From contig JBMOIC010000016.1 in assembly GCA_049317525.1 (NCBI GenBank), positions 1-64,000 of the forward strand: a DNA stretch of 64,000 nucleotides, read 5' to 3'. The notes under the pieces are model-generated. The model ran no database searches and had not been told where the DNA came from. It saw only the letters and a program-made list of their open reading frames with translations. This document shows, one piece after another, positions 16,577 to 25,794 of this stretch. Position 1 is the first letter of the stretch, and every line of letters starts with the position of its first letter. Position numbers and translations under genes: made by a program. The stretch comes from UBA961 sp049317525. GTDB lineage: Bacteria; Bacteroidota; Ignavibacteria; Kapaibacteriales; UBA961.

Positions 16577-17464
16577 TTATATCAATCCAACTTCAAGTAA
16601 GGCTTTTTTTAATATCTCTTTATTTGAAGGCAATAAAGGTTGCATTGGTAATCGATAATGTTCTTGACAAAAACCTAATATAGAAAGAATACCTTTTACT
16701 GGTATTGGATTCGTTTCGATAAAATTCAATTTCATTAAATCAAATAATTCAAAATGCATCTTCCTAGCCAACTCGAAATCTCCCCGTAAACAAGCATGAA
16801 TCATATCTCCAAATTGCTTAGGAGCATAATTGGACATCACAGAAATTACTCCTTTTCCCCCGGAAGCTATTATTGGTAATGCAAGAGAATCATCCCCAGC
16901 AAGAACAGAAAAGTTCTTTGGAGCATACTTTATGATCTGCATCATCTGCTCTAGATTAGCACTCGCTTCTTTTGTTGCTATTATATGAGAATATGCTTCG
17001 GCTAATGCTAATTGAGTTTCTGCTTCCATATTTTGAGCAGTTCTACCTGGTACATTATATAAGATTTGTGGAATACTACAGGCTTCTGCAATAGCAGAAA
17101 AATGGGCAATTAAACCTCTTTGTGTAGGTTTATTATAATACGGCGACACCAAAAGAACAGCATCTGCACCATATTCAGCTGCTTTTTTTGTTAATTCAAT
17201 TGCTGCTTTTGTATCATGCGACCCAGTTCCGGCAATGACTGGGATTTTACCATTAGAATATTCAACAGTAAAACGTATGATTTCACATTTTTCATCAAAA
17301 CTCATAGTTGCACTTTCACCTGTAGAACCACAAGGAACAATTGCATTAATTCCATTATCAATCTGATAATCAATTAATTTTTTAAATGAGGAAATGTCAA
17401 AAGATCCATCCAAATTCATAGGAGTAACTAAAGCCGTTATGGTACCATATATGGAAGTAAGCAT
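16577..17464 (-). CDS. dapA: 4-hydroxy-tetrahydrodipicolinate synthase
   Basis: Condenses pyruvate with aspartate semialdehyde in the lysine/diaminopimelate route. The 295-residue TIM-barrel protein shows GSTGESATMSFDEK near residue 46, the catalytic-tyrosine region YYNKPTQRG, ILYNVPGRTAQNM, and the Schiff-base lysine in ATKEASANLEQ. Length is normal. It is the last gene of a minus-strand group with the putative peptidase, 11 bases apart. Confidence 0.95.
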   Translation of the reverse strand: MLTSIYGTITALVTPMNLDGSFDISSFKKLIDYQIDNGINAIVPCGSTGESATMSFDEKCEIIRFTVEYSNGKIPVIAGTGSHDTKAAIELTKKAAEYGADAVLLVSPYYNKPTQRGLIAHFSAIAEACSIPQILYNVPGRTAQNMEAETQLALAEAYSHIIATKEASANLEQMMQIIKYAPKNFSVLAGDDSLALPIIASGGKGVISVMSNYAPKQFGDMIHACLRGDFELARKMHFELFDLMKLNFIETNPIPVKGILSILGFCQEHYRLPMQPLLPSNKEILKKALLEVGLI

Positions 17465-17475
17465 GATATATTTCC

Positions 17476-18618
17476 TTAATAATTTATCGTATTGTTTTTA
17501 ATGTATGAATTTAATGACTTTTGAAGAAAATCATCAATGTCAAACATCGATATGCCTAATGCATTAGCAATGATTTCTTCGATAGATATACTATTATTTT
17601 CACCTTCAATAAGCACATCTTTTACACCTCGCCCACCGCTTCTTTCAAAAACTTCCTTAAAAATCAAGGCTCCATAGGTATAATAAGCTAGTGATTCATT
17701 TTGTTCGGCTTGTATAATATTTTTAAAAGAAAGAGGTTGTCCCCTTTTTTCATTTTCTTTTTTTAGTAAGATTGTTAAATCTAATAAAGATTGTCCTAAA
17801 CTTCCCCCACACCACGTAGCTACACCTTCTTGAAAAAAACGATGAGTTTTAGAATATGATCTGAAAATCAAATGTGCTAATTCATGTGGATGCCATTCGG
17901 AATTTAATGCTGTAAGGACAATATCTTTTTCTGCATATGTTAGCCCAAATGGTGGGGCAATAAAATAATCGAATCCTAAAATAGACGCTAATTCATCTTT
18001 TGATGTAAGAACATAAATTTTAGCGCCTTCTATATCTGGCAAATCGAATAAAGCTGTAAGAGAATCACAAAATCTAGCAGATTTTCTTGCTAGGCTAGAT
18101 GTATATTTATGCAAAGGTGATAAGATAAATGTTAAGCCATTCATCTTTCTGGATTCCCAGGATTTAGTTTCTACTTGTAAAGCACTTTTAAGAACATATC
18201 CAGAATCTTTTAATTGAACATAAACTCTATAAAGTGCTAATGGCGATACCTTTTTGGAAGTATCTGATGAATTAATAAATAATGTTTTTATCAATGTTAA
18301 ACCAGGAGATACTTCTTCTGAACTAAGTATCATTGGTTTATATGTTTTAGTCATTTCTTGATTCTGAAATATCCATATTCTTGCTGGATCAAAAGAAAAC
18401 CTTTCATTTCTATCAATCTCTAACCAAAATGGATTTTCATAAATTGAATCTGGCCTTGACTGCAAGTAGTTTGTCCACAGTTTCACTGCTTTATCATTCA
18501 CAGTATCTATTCGATATGAGTATGAAATCGGTATATCATCATAGATATATGCATAAATATCAACATTGAGTATCAATGTTAAGTAAAGCATAATAAACTG
18601 ATATACTTTTTTATTCAT
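17476..18618 (-). CDS. Putative HExxH zinc metallopeptidase, exported
   Basis: A 380-residue protein with an N-terminal hydrophobic segment (about 8-24) that may be a signal peptide. The zinc motif HELAH lies at 245-249 and a likely third ligand, Glu264, in EGVATW. This His-Glu-His plus downstream Glu layout is that of gluzincin (MA-like) peptidases. No close named family is recognised. It would act in the periplasm or outside the cell if the signal is cleaved. It sits between the metallo-hydrolase gene and dapA on the same strand. Confidence 0.7.
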   Translation of the reverse strand: MNKKVYQFIMLYLTLILNVDIYAYIYDDIPISYSYRIDTVNDKAVKLWTNYLQSRPDSIYENPFWLEIDRNERFSFDPARIWIFQNQEMTKTYKPMILSSEEVSPGLTLIKTLFINSSDTSKKVSPLALYRVYVQLKDSGYVLKSALQVETKSWESRKMNGLTFILSPLHKYTSSLARKSARFCDSLTALFDLPDIEGAKIYVLTSKDELASILGFDYFIAPPFGLTYAEKDIVLTALNSEWHPHELAHLIFRSYSKTHRFFQEGVATWCGGSLGQSLLDLTILLKKENEKRGQPLSFKNIIQAEQNESLAYYTYGALIFKEVFERSGGRGVKDVLIEGENNSISIEEIIANALGISMFDIDDFLQKSLNSYIKNNTINY

Positions 18619-18633
18619 TACTATGTTTCAAGA

Positions 18634-19314
18634 TTATAAAGCAAAATACTCACCAATTTTAGGAAGAATTAATGGGATTGACTGTTCATTAAAACACTTT
18701 TCTACCCATGAATGATCTATTTTGATATAAGAGAATGTATCAAAATGTACTGCTATACATTGTTTAGCCTTTAAAAAAGTACAAGCTTTAGCAGCATCAA
18801 CTGCATCCATTGTGAAATTATCACCTATTGGCAGTATTGCAGTACTTATGGAGTATCTTTCTCCTAATAATTTCATATCATAACTTAATGATGTATCACC
18901 AGAATAATAAACAGTACCTTCTTCATTACTGATAATAAAACCATTTGGATTTCCCCCATAACTACCATCTGGAAAAGAACTAGAGTGATATGCATGTGTC
19001 ATGATAATCTTGCCAAAAGGAAAATTCCATGAACCACCTGAATTCATAGGATGTCCTTCTAGATGATGATTTTGCTTATAATAATGAACAATTTCCGCAT
19101 TAGCGATAATAGTAGATCCACTTTGTTTGGCAATTACCTCAGCATCTAGTATATGATCTCCATGAGCATGAGACAAAAGAATAAAATCAGGCTTTATGGA
19201 TTGAATATCGATATGGCTTGCTAAAGTATTACCGGTGATGAATGGATCAAACAATAATGTAAAGCCTTTTGTTTTGAGTGTAAAACAAGAATGGCCCAAA
19301 AAAGTAAATATCAT
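18634..19314 (-). CDS. Metal-dependent hydrolase, UPF0173/beta-lactamase fold
   Basis: About 226 residues with the metallo-beta-lactamase fold of the UPF0173 / L-ascorbate-6-phosphate lactonase-like group: FLGHSCF at the start, LLSHAHGDH as the metal motif, YYSGDTSLSYDM and AVHFDTF later. The substrate is unknown. The ATG at 19314 is chosen over one at 19338 because homologues begin right before the GHSCF strand. It is divergent from kynurenine monooxygenase. Confidence 0.82.
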   Translation of the reverse strand: MIFTFLGHSCFTLKTKGFTLLFDPFITGNTLASHIDIQSIKPDFILLSHAHGDHILDAEVIAKQSGSTIIANAEIVHYYKQNHHLEGHPMNSGGSWNFPFGKIIMTHAYHSSSFPDGSYGGNPNGFIISNEEGTVYYSGDTSLSYDMKLLGERYSISTAILPIGDNFTMDAVDAAKACTFLKAKQCIAVHFDTFSYIKIDHSWVEKCFNEQSIPLILPKIGEYFAL

Positions 19315-19330
19315 ATAGATCTCAAATACA

Positions 19331-19407
19331 TGTAACATTTATGTGAAAATTAACCTTTTTTTTTATTGATTAATGAATACTTATCATAACAATGTTACAT
19401 TTTCACA
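19331..19407. promoter_or_regulatory. Crossed inverted repeats in divergent promoter region
   Basis: TGTAACAT (19331-19338) has its complement ATGTTACA at 19392-19399, and TGTGAAAAT (19342-19350) has ATTTTCACA at 19399-19407. The two pairs cross rather than nest, which suits two operator sites more than an RNA hairpin. They lie between the divergent hydrolase and kmo genes. Confidence 0.35.
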
Positions 19408-19425
19408 GATTAATTATTCAAAATG

Positions 19426-19456
19426 TTTGGGCTAAATGAATGAGTTAGTAATTTTG
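19426..19456 (+). promoter_or_regulatory. Bacteroidota-type promoter for kmo
   Basis: TTTG at 19426-19429 and TAATTTTG at 19449-19456 match the -33 (TTTG) and -7 (TAnnTTTG) elements with a 19-base spacer. The predicted transcript would start near 19463, downstream of an alternative in-frame ATG at 19436, which supports the start at 19502. Confidence 0.6.
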
Positions 19457-19501
19457 CTCAGTCTTCAATGTATTCTCTACCCTTTTTTCGGAAATTCCTT
19501 T

Positions 19502-20863
19502 ATGTCAAAACATATAACTATTGTGGGCGGTGGCCCAGTGGGATGCCTTGCAGCAATTTATTTAGCTAAAAAAGGACATCACATAACAATTTACGAACGC
19601 CGCAAAGACATGAGGAAGGAATCGGTATATGCTGGACGATCTATAAATCTTGCATTGTCAGACAGAGGTATAAGAGGATTAGAAGGAGCCGGAATAGTTC
19701 AAGATATCCTTAATGTTGCTATACCGATGAGTGGCCGCATGATGCATTCAGTGGATGGAGAACAAATGTATCAAGCATATGGTAAAGAGGGACAAGCCAT
19801 AAATTCTGTGTCTCGTGGAGGTATTAATATTGCATTATTGAATTGTGCAGATTCTTTTGACAATATTTCTATCAATTTTGAAATGAAATGTATAGATGCT
19901 GATTTAGATAGATCAATTGCAAGTTTCGAGAATAGCGAAACATATAATATTGTTCATATCCAATCAGATTGTATTATCGCTACCGATGGCGCATATTCTG
20001 CGATAAGAGATAAAATGCAGAAATTAGATAGATTTAATTATCATCAATATTATATAGATCAAGGATATAAAGAACTAAGAATTCCTGCATTAAGTGATGG
20101 TAGTTTTGCTTTAGAAAAAAGCGCTTTACATATTTGGCCAAGAAAACAATATATGATGATAGCTCTGCCTAATATGGATGGAAGCTTTACTTGTACTTTA
20201 TTTTTCCCTTTTGACGGATCTCCTTCATTTTCATCATTAGATTCAGATCAAAAAATTCTCGATTTCTTTGCAGAACAATTTCCAGACGCTTTATCACTCA
20301 TGCCAACTTTATTGGATGATTATCATAATAATCCAACAGGCTCTTTAGTTACTATGAGGCTTTCACCATGGCATTATAAAGATAAAGTTTTATTAATTGG
20401 AGATGCAGCACATGCTATTGTCCCATTTTATGGACAAGGGATGAATTGTGGTTTTGAAGATTGCACGGTATTACATGAATTACTTGATGCGTATCAAGAA
20501 CATGAATGGGATTCAATGTTCGCTGAGTATACTGCTAAAAGAAAACCAAATGGCGATGCAATTGCCGAATTAGCTTTAAACAACTTAATAGAAATGAGGG
20601 ATTTAGTTGCTGATCCTTATTTTCAAAAGACAAAAAAAGTGGAAAAAATATTAAGCGAATTATATCCACAACGATTCTTGTCTTTATATTCAATGGTAAC
20701 TTTTAGCCATATTCCCTATGCTGATGCCTTAAAAAATGGCAGAATAAATGAGGAATTGTTTAAAGAAATATTATCGATTCCCAATATTCTAGAGGAATGG
20801 AATAGTGAAGTGAATAAAAAGCTTATCAATGATTTAATGAATACATTCTATCCAGAATTATAA
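19502..20863 (+). CDS. kmo: Kynurenine 3-monooxygenase
   Basis: FAD-dependent hydroxylase turning kynurenine into 3-hydroxykynurenine on the tryptophan-to-NAD route. About 453 residues. The FAD motif GGGPVGCLAAIYLAKKG opens the protein, RSINLALSDRGIRGLE is the typical Kmo block, and GDAAHAIVPFYGQGMNCGFE carries the second FAD motif. The C-terminal region contains a weaker hydrophobic stretch (FLSLYSMVTFSHIPYADAL), as in known Kmo proteins. The start at 19502 fits both the family and the promoter. No kynureninase or dioxygenase gene is in the window. Its end overlaps that of the opposing rfaE2 gene by six bases. Confidence 0.93.
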   Translation: MSKHITIVGGGPVGCLAAIYLAKKGHHITIYERRKDMRKESVYAGRSINLALSDRGIRGLEGAGIVQDILNVAIPMSGRMMHSVDGEQMYQAYGKEGQAINSVSRGGINIALLNCADSFDNISINFEMKCIDADLDRSIASFENSETYNIVHIQSDCIIATDGAYSAIRDKMQKLDRFNYHQYYIDQGYKELRIPALSDGSFALEKSALHIWPRKQYMMIALPNMDGSFTCTLFFPFDGSPSFSSLDSDQKILDFFAEQFPDALSLMPTLLDDYHNNPTGSLVTMRLSPWHYKDKVLLIGDAAHAIVPFYGQGMNCGFEDCTVLHELLDAYQEHEWDSMFAEYTAKRKPNGDAIAELALNNLIEMRDLVADPYFQKTKKVEKILSELYPQRFLSLYSMVTFSHIPYADALKNGRINEELFKEILSIPNILEEWNSEVNKKLINDLMNTFYPEL

Positions 20864-21322
20864 GCTCTTTATTTTATTAATGATAGATGAAGTAGATTTA
20901 CCTTCTACAAAAGGTATAATCTCAACTTTTCCTTGATGTGCAAGCACGATATCTGCACCAACTATTGCGTTTAAAGTATAATCTCCACCTTTTACCAATA
21001 CATCTGGCATTATCTCTGAAATCAATGAAAGGGGTGTACTTTCTTCAAATAGAACAACTACATCTACAGCACGCAAAGAAGACAATATACATGCTCTATC
21101 ATCTTGTTGGTTAATTGGTCTTTCGGGGCCTTTTAACTCAGATACCGAATTATCTGAATTCAGCCCTATAATCAGTATATCACCTAATAACTTTGCAGCT
21201 TCTAAATATTTAATGTGTCCAATATGCAGAATATCAAAGCATCCATTAGTAAAGACTATTGATTTCTTTTGAGCTTTTAATGCAGAAATATAAATCGGAA
21301 GTTCAGATCTTTTGATAATCAT
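20858..21322 (-). CDS. rfaE2: D-glycero-beta-D-manno-heptose 1-phosphate adenylyltransferase
   Basis: Nucleotidyltransferase making ADP-heptose for LPS inner core. About 154 residues, matching the stand-alone C-terminal half of HldE. TNGCFDILHIGHIKYL holds the HxGH nucleotide-binding motif; GLNSDNSVSELKGPERPINQ and VKGGDY are also typical. The ATG at 21322 removes an odd 20-residue extension that would overlap pcm, and leaves a 10-base gap. Last gene of a ten-gene run on the minus strand; the kinase partner (rfaE1) is not in the window. Confidence 0.9.
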   Translation of the reverse strand: MIIKRSELPIYISALKAQKKSIVFTNGCFDILHIGHIKYLEAAKLLGDILIIGLNSDNSVSELKGPERPINQQDDRACILSSLRAVDVVVLFEESTPLSLISEIMPDVLVKGGDYTLNAIVGADIVLAHQGKVEIIPFVEGKSTSSIINKIKSL

Positions 21323-21332
21323 GTATGTACCT

Positions 21333-21986
21333 TTAAGCTTTCCAGCCTTCTTTTCCAATAAGTGGAACAAATGTATAATCATCTAAAGGATAATCTAAAT
21401 AAGAGGTTTCATCTTGGCGAACTACGCAATGCATAGTTTGTCTTTTTTCATCTCCAACCGGAATGATAAGTTTTCCACCAATATCAAGTTGATTGAGAAG
21501 TGTTTGTGGAATTTCTGGCGCACCTGCAGTAACAATTATTCCAGCATAAGGGGCATGTTCACTCCAACCAATGGAGCCATCTCCATATCGAGAATATATT
21601 TTATGTTTTGGATACAGTGTGTTTAATAAGATTCTTGCTTGATTATGGAGCTCGAAATGTCTTTCTATTGTATATACTTCAGCACCTAATTCTGTTAATA
21701 TTGCTGCTTGATATCCCGAACCAGTTCCAATTTCTAAAATTTTGTCACCTTTTTTTACTTCCAATAATGAAGTCATTCTTGCAACTGTAAATGGCTGCGA
21801 TATGGTTTGTTGCTTATCTATGGGCAAAGAAATATCTTCATATGCTCTTTTAGAAAGCACTTTAGGTACAAATTGTTCTCTTGGAACCATTAACATTGCA
21901 TTAAGTACTGTTTCTGAGACAATACCTTTTTGTTTAAGGTTAATAATTAACTGTTTTCTAGCGTCTATAAAAAAATCTCTATGCAC
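21333..21986 (-). CDS. pcm: Protein-L-isoaspartate O-methyltransferase
   Basis: Repairs isoaspartyl damage in proteins using S-adenosylmethionine. 217 residues, normal length. Family blocks: VPREQFVPKVLSKRAYED, the substrate segment QTISQPFTVARMTSLL, the SAM loop LEIGTGSGYQAAIL and the later IIVTAGAPEIPQTLLNQL. The start codon is GTG at 21986; no in-frame ATG fits the conserved N-terminus. It lies 33 bases behind cdaA. Confidence 0.94.
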   Translation of the reverse strand: MHRDFFIDARKQLIINLKQKGIVSETVLNAMLMVPREQFVPKVLSKRAYEDISLPIDKQQTISQPFTVARMTSLLEVKKGDKILEIGTGSGYQAAILTELGAEVYTIERHFELHNQARILLNTLYPKHKIYSRYGDGSIGWSEHAPYAGIIVTAGAPEIPQTLLNQLDIGGKLIIPVGDEKRQTMHCVVRQDETSYLDYPLDDYTFVPLIGKEGWKA

Positions 21987-22019
21987 GTAAATAATCTATG
22001 ATTAGGAATGAAGAAATAA

Positions 22020-22817
22020 TTACAAAGAAGCTTGCAATTCGGAATATGAACGGGATGATAGATGTGATTGCAGTAAATTCGGCAATAATTCTATACTAAT
22101 ATTATGGATCAAATTTCCTTCTCTTGCTAAGGAAATAGCTCCAGTTTCTTCTGAAACAATTAATACGATAGAATCCGACTGCTCAGAAATTCCTAATCCT
22201 GCACGATGTCTAGTTCCAAGATTTCCAGAATCAATTTTGGTTATAACACTTAAAGGTAATACACATCTTGCGGCTGTAATAATTTGATTTTCGATAATTA
22301 CTGCACCATCATGTAAAGGAGATTTAGGATTAAATATGGATACCAATAGTTCACGTGTAACCAAAGCTTGGAGAGAAATACCAGTATCAATTGTCATTTT
22401 AATATTCTGGGTTCTGGGGAACACAATCAAAGCTCCCATATGCCTATCTGATAATTCATGAACAGCTTCGATAACCTCATCAATGGTTTCAGAAAAATTA
22501 CGACGAACAAATAATCTAAATAATCGTGTTCTTGTAATCAGCAATAGTACTCTTCGTATTTCTGGTTGAAATAAAATAATAAATGCTATCAACCATATAT
22601 CTGAAATTGCCCTTAATATCCAATTTAATGCTTTAAGATTTAATGATTGAGTGATGACAGAAAAAGCAAGAATGAGTACAAATCCTAAAAGAATTTGCAC
22701 TGCAACTGTATCTTTTAAAACTCTGTAGAGTGCATAAAACAATAAAGAAACTATGCCAATATCAAGGATATCAACAACAGTTATACTTAAAAATCCTATG
22801 CGAAAGAGTTCGACCAT
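22020..22817 (-). CDS. cdaA: Diadenylate cyclase (c-di-AMP synthase), CdaA type
   Basis: Makes the second messenger cyclic di-AMP from ATP. 265 residues: three membrane helices in the first ~85 residues, then a DAC (DisA_N) domain with the catalytic HDGAVII and the GTRHRAGLG motif, plus SEETGAISLA. Membrane-bound with a cytoplasmic catalytic domain. Neighbours are lepB upstream and pcm downstream; no glmM/cdaR partner is here. A receptor or phosphodiesterase for c-di-AMP is not in the window. Confidence 0.94.
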   Translation of the reverse strand: MVELFRIGFLSITVVDILDIGIVSLLFYALYRVLKDTVAVQILLGFVLILAFSVITQSLNLKALNWILRAISDIWLIAFIILFQPEIRRVLLLITRTRLFRLFVRRNFSETIDEVIEAVHELSDRHMGALIVFPRTQNIKMTIDTGISLQALVTRELLVSIFNPKSPLHDGAVIIENQIITAARCVLPLSVITKIDSGNLGTRHRAGLGISEQSDSIVLIVSEETGAISLAREGNLIHNISIELLPNLLQSHLSSRSYSELQASL

Positions 22818-22884
22818 ACATTAAATTGATTATGTAAAAAGACAGGATTTTTACTGATGAATATATTGACAATCTTTGCTTTGA

Positions 22885-23832
22885 TTATCGAATAATTGTT
22901 CCAATTCTAGACCATCTTATAGAAGCAACTTTTTTGAAGAAATCTGTTATTGGGCGTCCGGTATCCCAAGACCAATACACTATCATTGGCGTTCCAATAA
23001 TGCTTTCCATGGGTACAAAACCCCAATAGCGACTATCTTCGCTATTATTACGATTATCGCCCATACCAAAGCAATAATCTTTTTCTACTGTATATGTACT
23101 TGCTTGTTTTCCATCGATTAGGATTGTCTGGTCTTCAATTGCAATGGTATGGCCTTCACGTCTTATAAAGGTTTCCCATTCTTTTACATTAGCAATAGTA
23201 AGATCGATGATATCACCGATTTTTGGTATTCTGATTGGGCCCCAATTGTCTCTGGTATAATTTCTGCCCACTGGGAATGTATGCTCTTGCTGGGCTGCCA
23301 TCCATTCTTCATGAAATTGAGCAGGTGGATCCATAGAAATGTCGAATTTTCCATATTGTGGCAATGGATATTCTTTACCATTCACTTGTATCTTAGAATT
23401 AATTATTTGTAAAGTATCGCCAGCAACTGCAACACAACGCTTCAAATAATATGTAAAATCTGTTGATTCAACTTGATCTCTATCCCCAGGATAAATAAAC
23501 ACAATTACATCGCCTTGTTTTGGTGTGCTATATCCCGGAAATCTATAGAAAGGTAAGGGCTTATTGATAAAAGGCACCATTTGCGGGGTAGAAGGCGCAT
23601 AAATAAGCCTATTAACAAATACAAAATCTCCAGTAGCAACGGTATCTTCCATAGAACCGGTTGGCACTACAAAAGAACCAAAAAAAAGACCATTAATAAT
23701 CATGATAAAAAATATTGCACTAAAAACAGTTTTAAACCACGCTATCACATGTTCTGTAAATGTTTCAGGCTCTTTTATAGATGCTTTTCTTTTGGCATTC
23801 CAATTTTGTAGCTTTTGAATGTGTTCTTTCAT
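22885..23832 (-). CDS. lepB: Signal peptidase I
   Basis: Membrane serine protease that removes signal peptides from secreted proteins. About 315 residues. One helix near residue 35-55 is followed by the nucleophile block PTGSMEDTVATGDFVFVNRL and the general-base lysine in YYLKRCVAVAGDTLQI; GDNRNNSEDSRYWGFVP is the third family box. It is longer than minimal enzymes because of an insert around residues 125-215. The ATG at 23832 is preferred to a GTG at 23841. It is flanked by the DUF6438-like lipoprotein gene and cdaA on the same strand. Confidence 0.95.
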   Translation of the reverse strand: MKEHIQKLQNWNAKRKASIKEPETFTEHVIAWFKTVFSAIFFIMIINGLFFGSFVVPTGSMEDTVATGDFVFVNRLIYAPSTPQMVPFINKPLPFYRFPGYSTPKQGDVIVFIYPGDRDQVESTDFTYYLKRCVAVAGDTLQIINSKIQVNGKEYPLPQYGKFDISMDPPAQFHEEWMAAQQEHTFPVGRNYTRDNWGPIRIPKIGDIIDLTIANVKEWETFIRREGHTIAIEDQTILIDGKQASTYTVEKDYCFGMGDNRNNSEDSRYWGFVPMESIIGTPMIVYWSWDTGRPITDFFKKVASIRWSRIGTIIR

Positions 23833-23858
23833 ATTTTTCACTTAATATTTGAATACAT

Positions 23859-24341
23859 TTATCGTATCCAATGAAACTGAGCAATCATTGATTCAATTCT
23901 ATCATATAGCTTTCTTAATTCAATAGGTGTTGACTTATCACCTATATAATCAACAACTTGCTTCGATGAGCCAAGCCCATTTTTACTATAGACAATTTGT
24001 GTCATCACCGAAGGCATATCTGTAATATTTTGATAAGAATATTCATATTTCAAATCATAATACTGCATTCTATTCAATTCTTGTAAAATAGCAATCACAG
24101 AATCGGTTTGTATTGAACCTTGCTGTCTACCTATTTTATTAACATTCTGAAATCCTTCATATGATATTTCGCCATTTCCATATAAAGTTATCGAATATAC
24201 TGGACAATTGCCCCTGCAAGTGGTTTTACTCATTAAAAATTGATAATGCTCATAGTCATTACCAATTGTATTATTCATCACAGAGCATGAAGACAATAAA
24301 AGTGTGAGAATACTATATCTCAATGCAATGAAACACCTCAT
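23859..24341 (-). CDS. DUF6438-like lipoprotein
   Basis: About 160 residues with a signal peptide and lipobox LLSSC (Cys19). The CRGNCPVYSITLYGNGEISY pattern matches the uncharacterised DUF6438 domain. Function unknown. The ATG at 24341 begins one base after the stop codon of the upstream regulator gene, implying translational coupling; longer in-frame starts would overlap that gene. It lies 26 bases before lepB. Confidence 0.75.
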   Translation of the reverse strand: MRCFIALRYSILTLLLSSCSVMNNTIGNDYEHYQFLMSKTTCRGNCPVYSITLYGNGEISYEGFQNVNKIGRQQGSIQTDSVIAILQELNRMQYYDLKYEYSYQNITDMPSVMTQIVYSKNGLGSSKQVVDYIGDKSTPIELRKLYDRIESMIAQFHWIR

Positions 24342-24342
24342 A

Positions 24343-25749
24343 TTATCTGGCTCTGTATTCATTAGTATTAATTGCATATTTACGAATTTTATTATGCAAT
24401 GTTTCTCTGCTTATACCAAGTTGAACGGCCGCTTTACTAACATTTCCATTGCATTTTTGCAATGTAGCAATGATCTTCATTTGATCGGCACGGGCAATAT
24501 CATCTTTTAATAATCCATCGCTTGTTACAGAAAACTGATCTTTACTTGTTGGCACTGAAATTTGATGAGAATTTGGAGCAGTAATTCCATGTAAATCAGA
24601 TATTTCTATTATTGGAGAAGATACAATTTGAAGTACAAGCCTTAATAAACTTATAAGTTCTCTTACATTACCTTTCCATGTGTGATTTTGAAGATATTCT
24701 ATAGCAGATGGTGAAAATGATTTACCATCTTGTTGATCCTGATTATGAATATTAGTATAGTTTTCAATAATCAAAGGAATATCTTCGATTCTTTCACTTA
24801 AAGGTGGAATTGTTATTTCACATTCACGCAATCTATGGTATAACTGTTCTCTGAAATTACCTTCTCTCATAGCAGATAATAGATCTCTATCTGTTGCTGA
24901 TATAAATCTAACATCTACTGATTCTGATTCTACAGAACCTACTTTTCTGATTTTTTTTGTTTCTATCGGCAACAATAAATTAGCTTGAAGATTTAATGGT
25001 AAATCACCTATCTCATCAAGGAATAATGTTCCTTTATTTGCTTCGTGAAATAATCCTTTTTTATTTTCAAAAGCACCCGAGAAAGCACCTTTAACATGTC
25101 CAAATAATTCACTTTGAAACAATTCACGGGGTATATTAGGTATATCAACAGTAACTATACCATGTTTTCCTCGTTTGCTTACAGAATGCAATGCCTGGGC
25201 TACTAGTTTTTTTCCTGTTCCTGTTTCGCCTGTTACTAGGACATTAAGATCTGTTTTTCCATATAAAATAATTTTATCAGCTACATTTAAAATTGCTTTA
25301 CTTTTTCCGATAATTCCTTGTTGCTCAATAAGTTTCAATAAGTCATGATGTTGCGCTTGAACTGCTAATCGCTCTAATGTGCTAATTAATACTTCTTTTA
25401 CTCTATCTGTGCTTATATTACTTTTCTCGATAAAATTAACAGCACCAAGCTTTGTAGCTCTTACTGCATTTTCTATCGTTCCTTTACCAGAAATCATGAT
25501 TACAGGTAAAGAAGGGTATTTTTTCACTGTAATTGCCAAAGCATCTAAACCATCTAAATGCGATGTAGTAAACTCAATATCTAATAATAACAAAGATGTT
25601 TTATTACTATGTTGCTCTAAATACCCAAATGCCTCCTCTGGAGAACTGCAACAATGCGTATGCCACCCAAACCCATTGATAATATCAGCCATAGTGGCAG
25701 TAAACTCGTGATTATCATCCACCAATAATATAGAATATTCAGCACTCAA
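24343..25749 (-). CDS. Sigma-54-dependent response regulator (NtrC family)
   Basis: About 468 residues in three parts: a receiver domain (~5-120) with phospho-acceptor Asp57 and acidic pair in LLVDDN; an AAA+ domain with Walker A GETGTGKK (174-181), the sigma-54 contact loop GAFSGA (221-226) and Walker B TLFLDE (241-246); a Fis-type helix-turn-helix at ~434-459. It activates sigma-54 promoters after phosphorylation. No histidine kinase is adjacent. The start is taken as the TTG at 25749, because GGGAGGG (25759-25765) lies 9 bases before it and no ATG fits the frame. Confidence 0.92.
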   Translation of the reverse strand: MSAEYSILLVDDNHEFTATMADIINGFGWHTHCCSSPEEAFGYLEQHSNKTSLLLLDIEFTTSHLDGLDALAITVKKYPSLPVIMISGKGTIENAVRATKLGAVNFIEKSNISTDRVKEVLISTLERLAVQAQHHDLLKLIEQQGIIGKSKAILNVADKIILYGKTDLNVLVTGETGTGKKLVAQALHSVSKRGKHGIVTVDIPNIPRELFQSELFGHVKGAFSGAFENKKGLFHEANKGTLFLDEIGDLPLNLQANLLLPIETKKIRKVGSVESESVDVRFISATDRDLLSAMREGNFREQLYHRLRECEITIPPLSERIEDIPLIIENYTNIHNQDQQDGKSFSPSAIEYLQNHTWKGNVRELISLLRLVLQIVSSPIIEISDLHGITAPNSHQISVPTSKDQFSVTSDGLLKDDIARADQMKIIATLQKCNGNVSKAAVQLGISRETLHNKIRKYAINTNEYRAR

Positions 25750-25794
25750 TTGATTTGTCCCTCCCAAATTATGGGCATATTTTTCTAAAATGTA

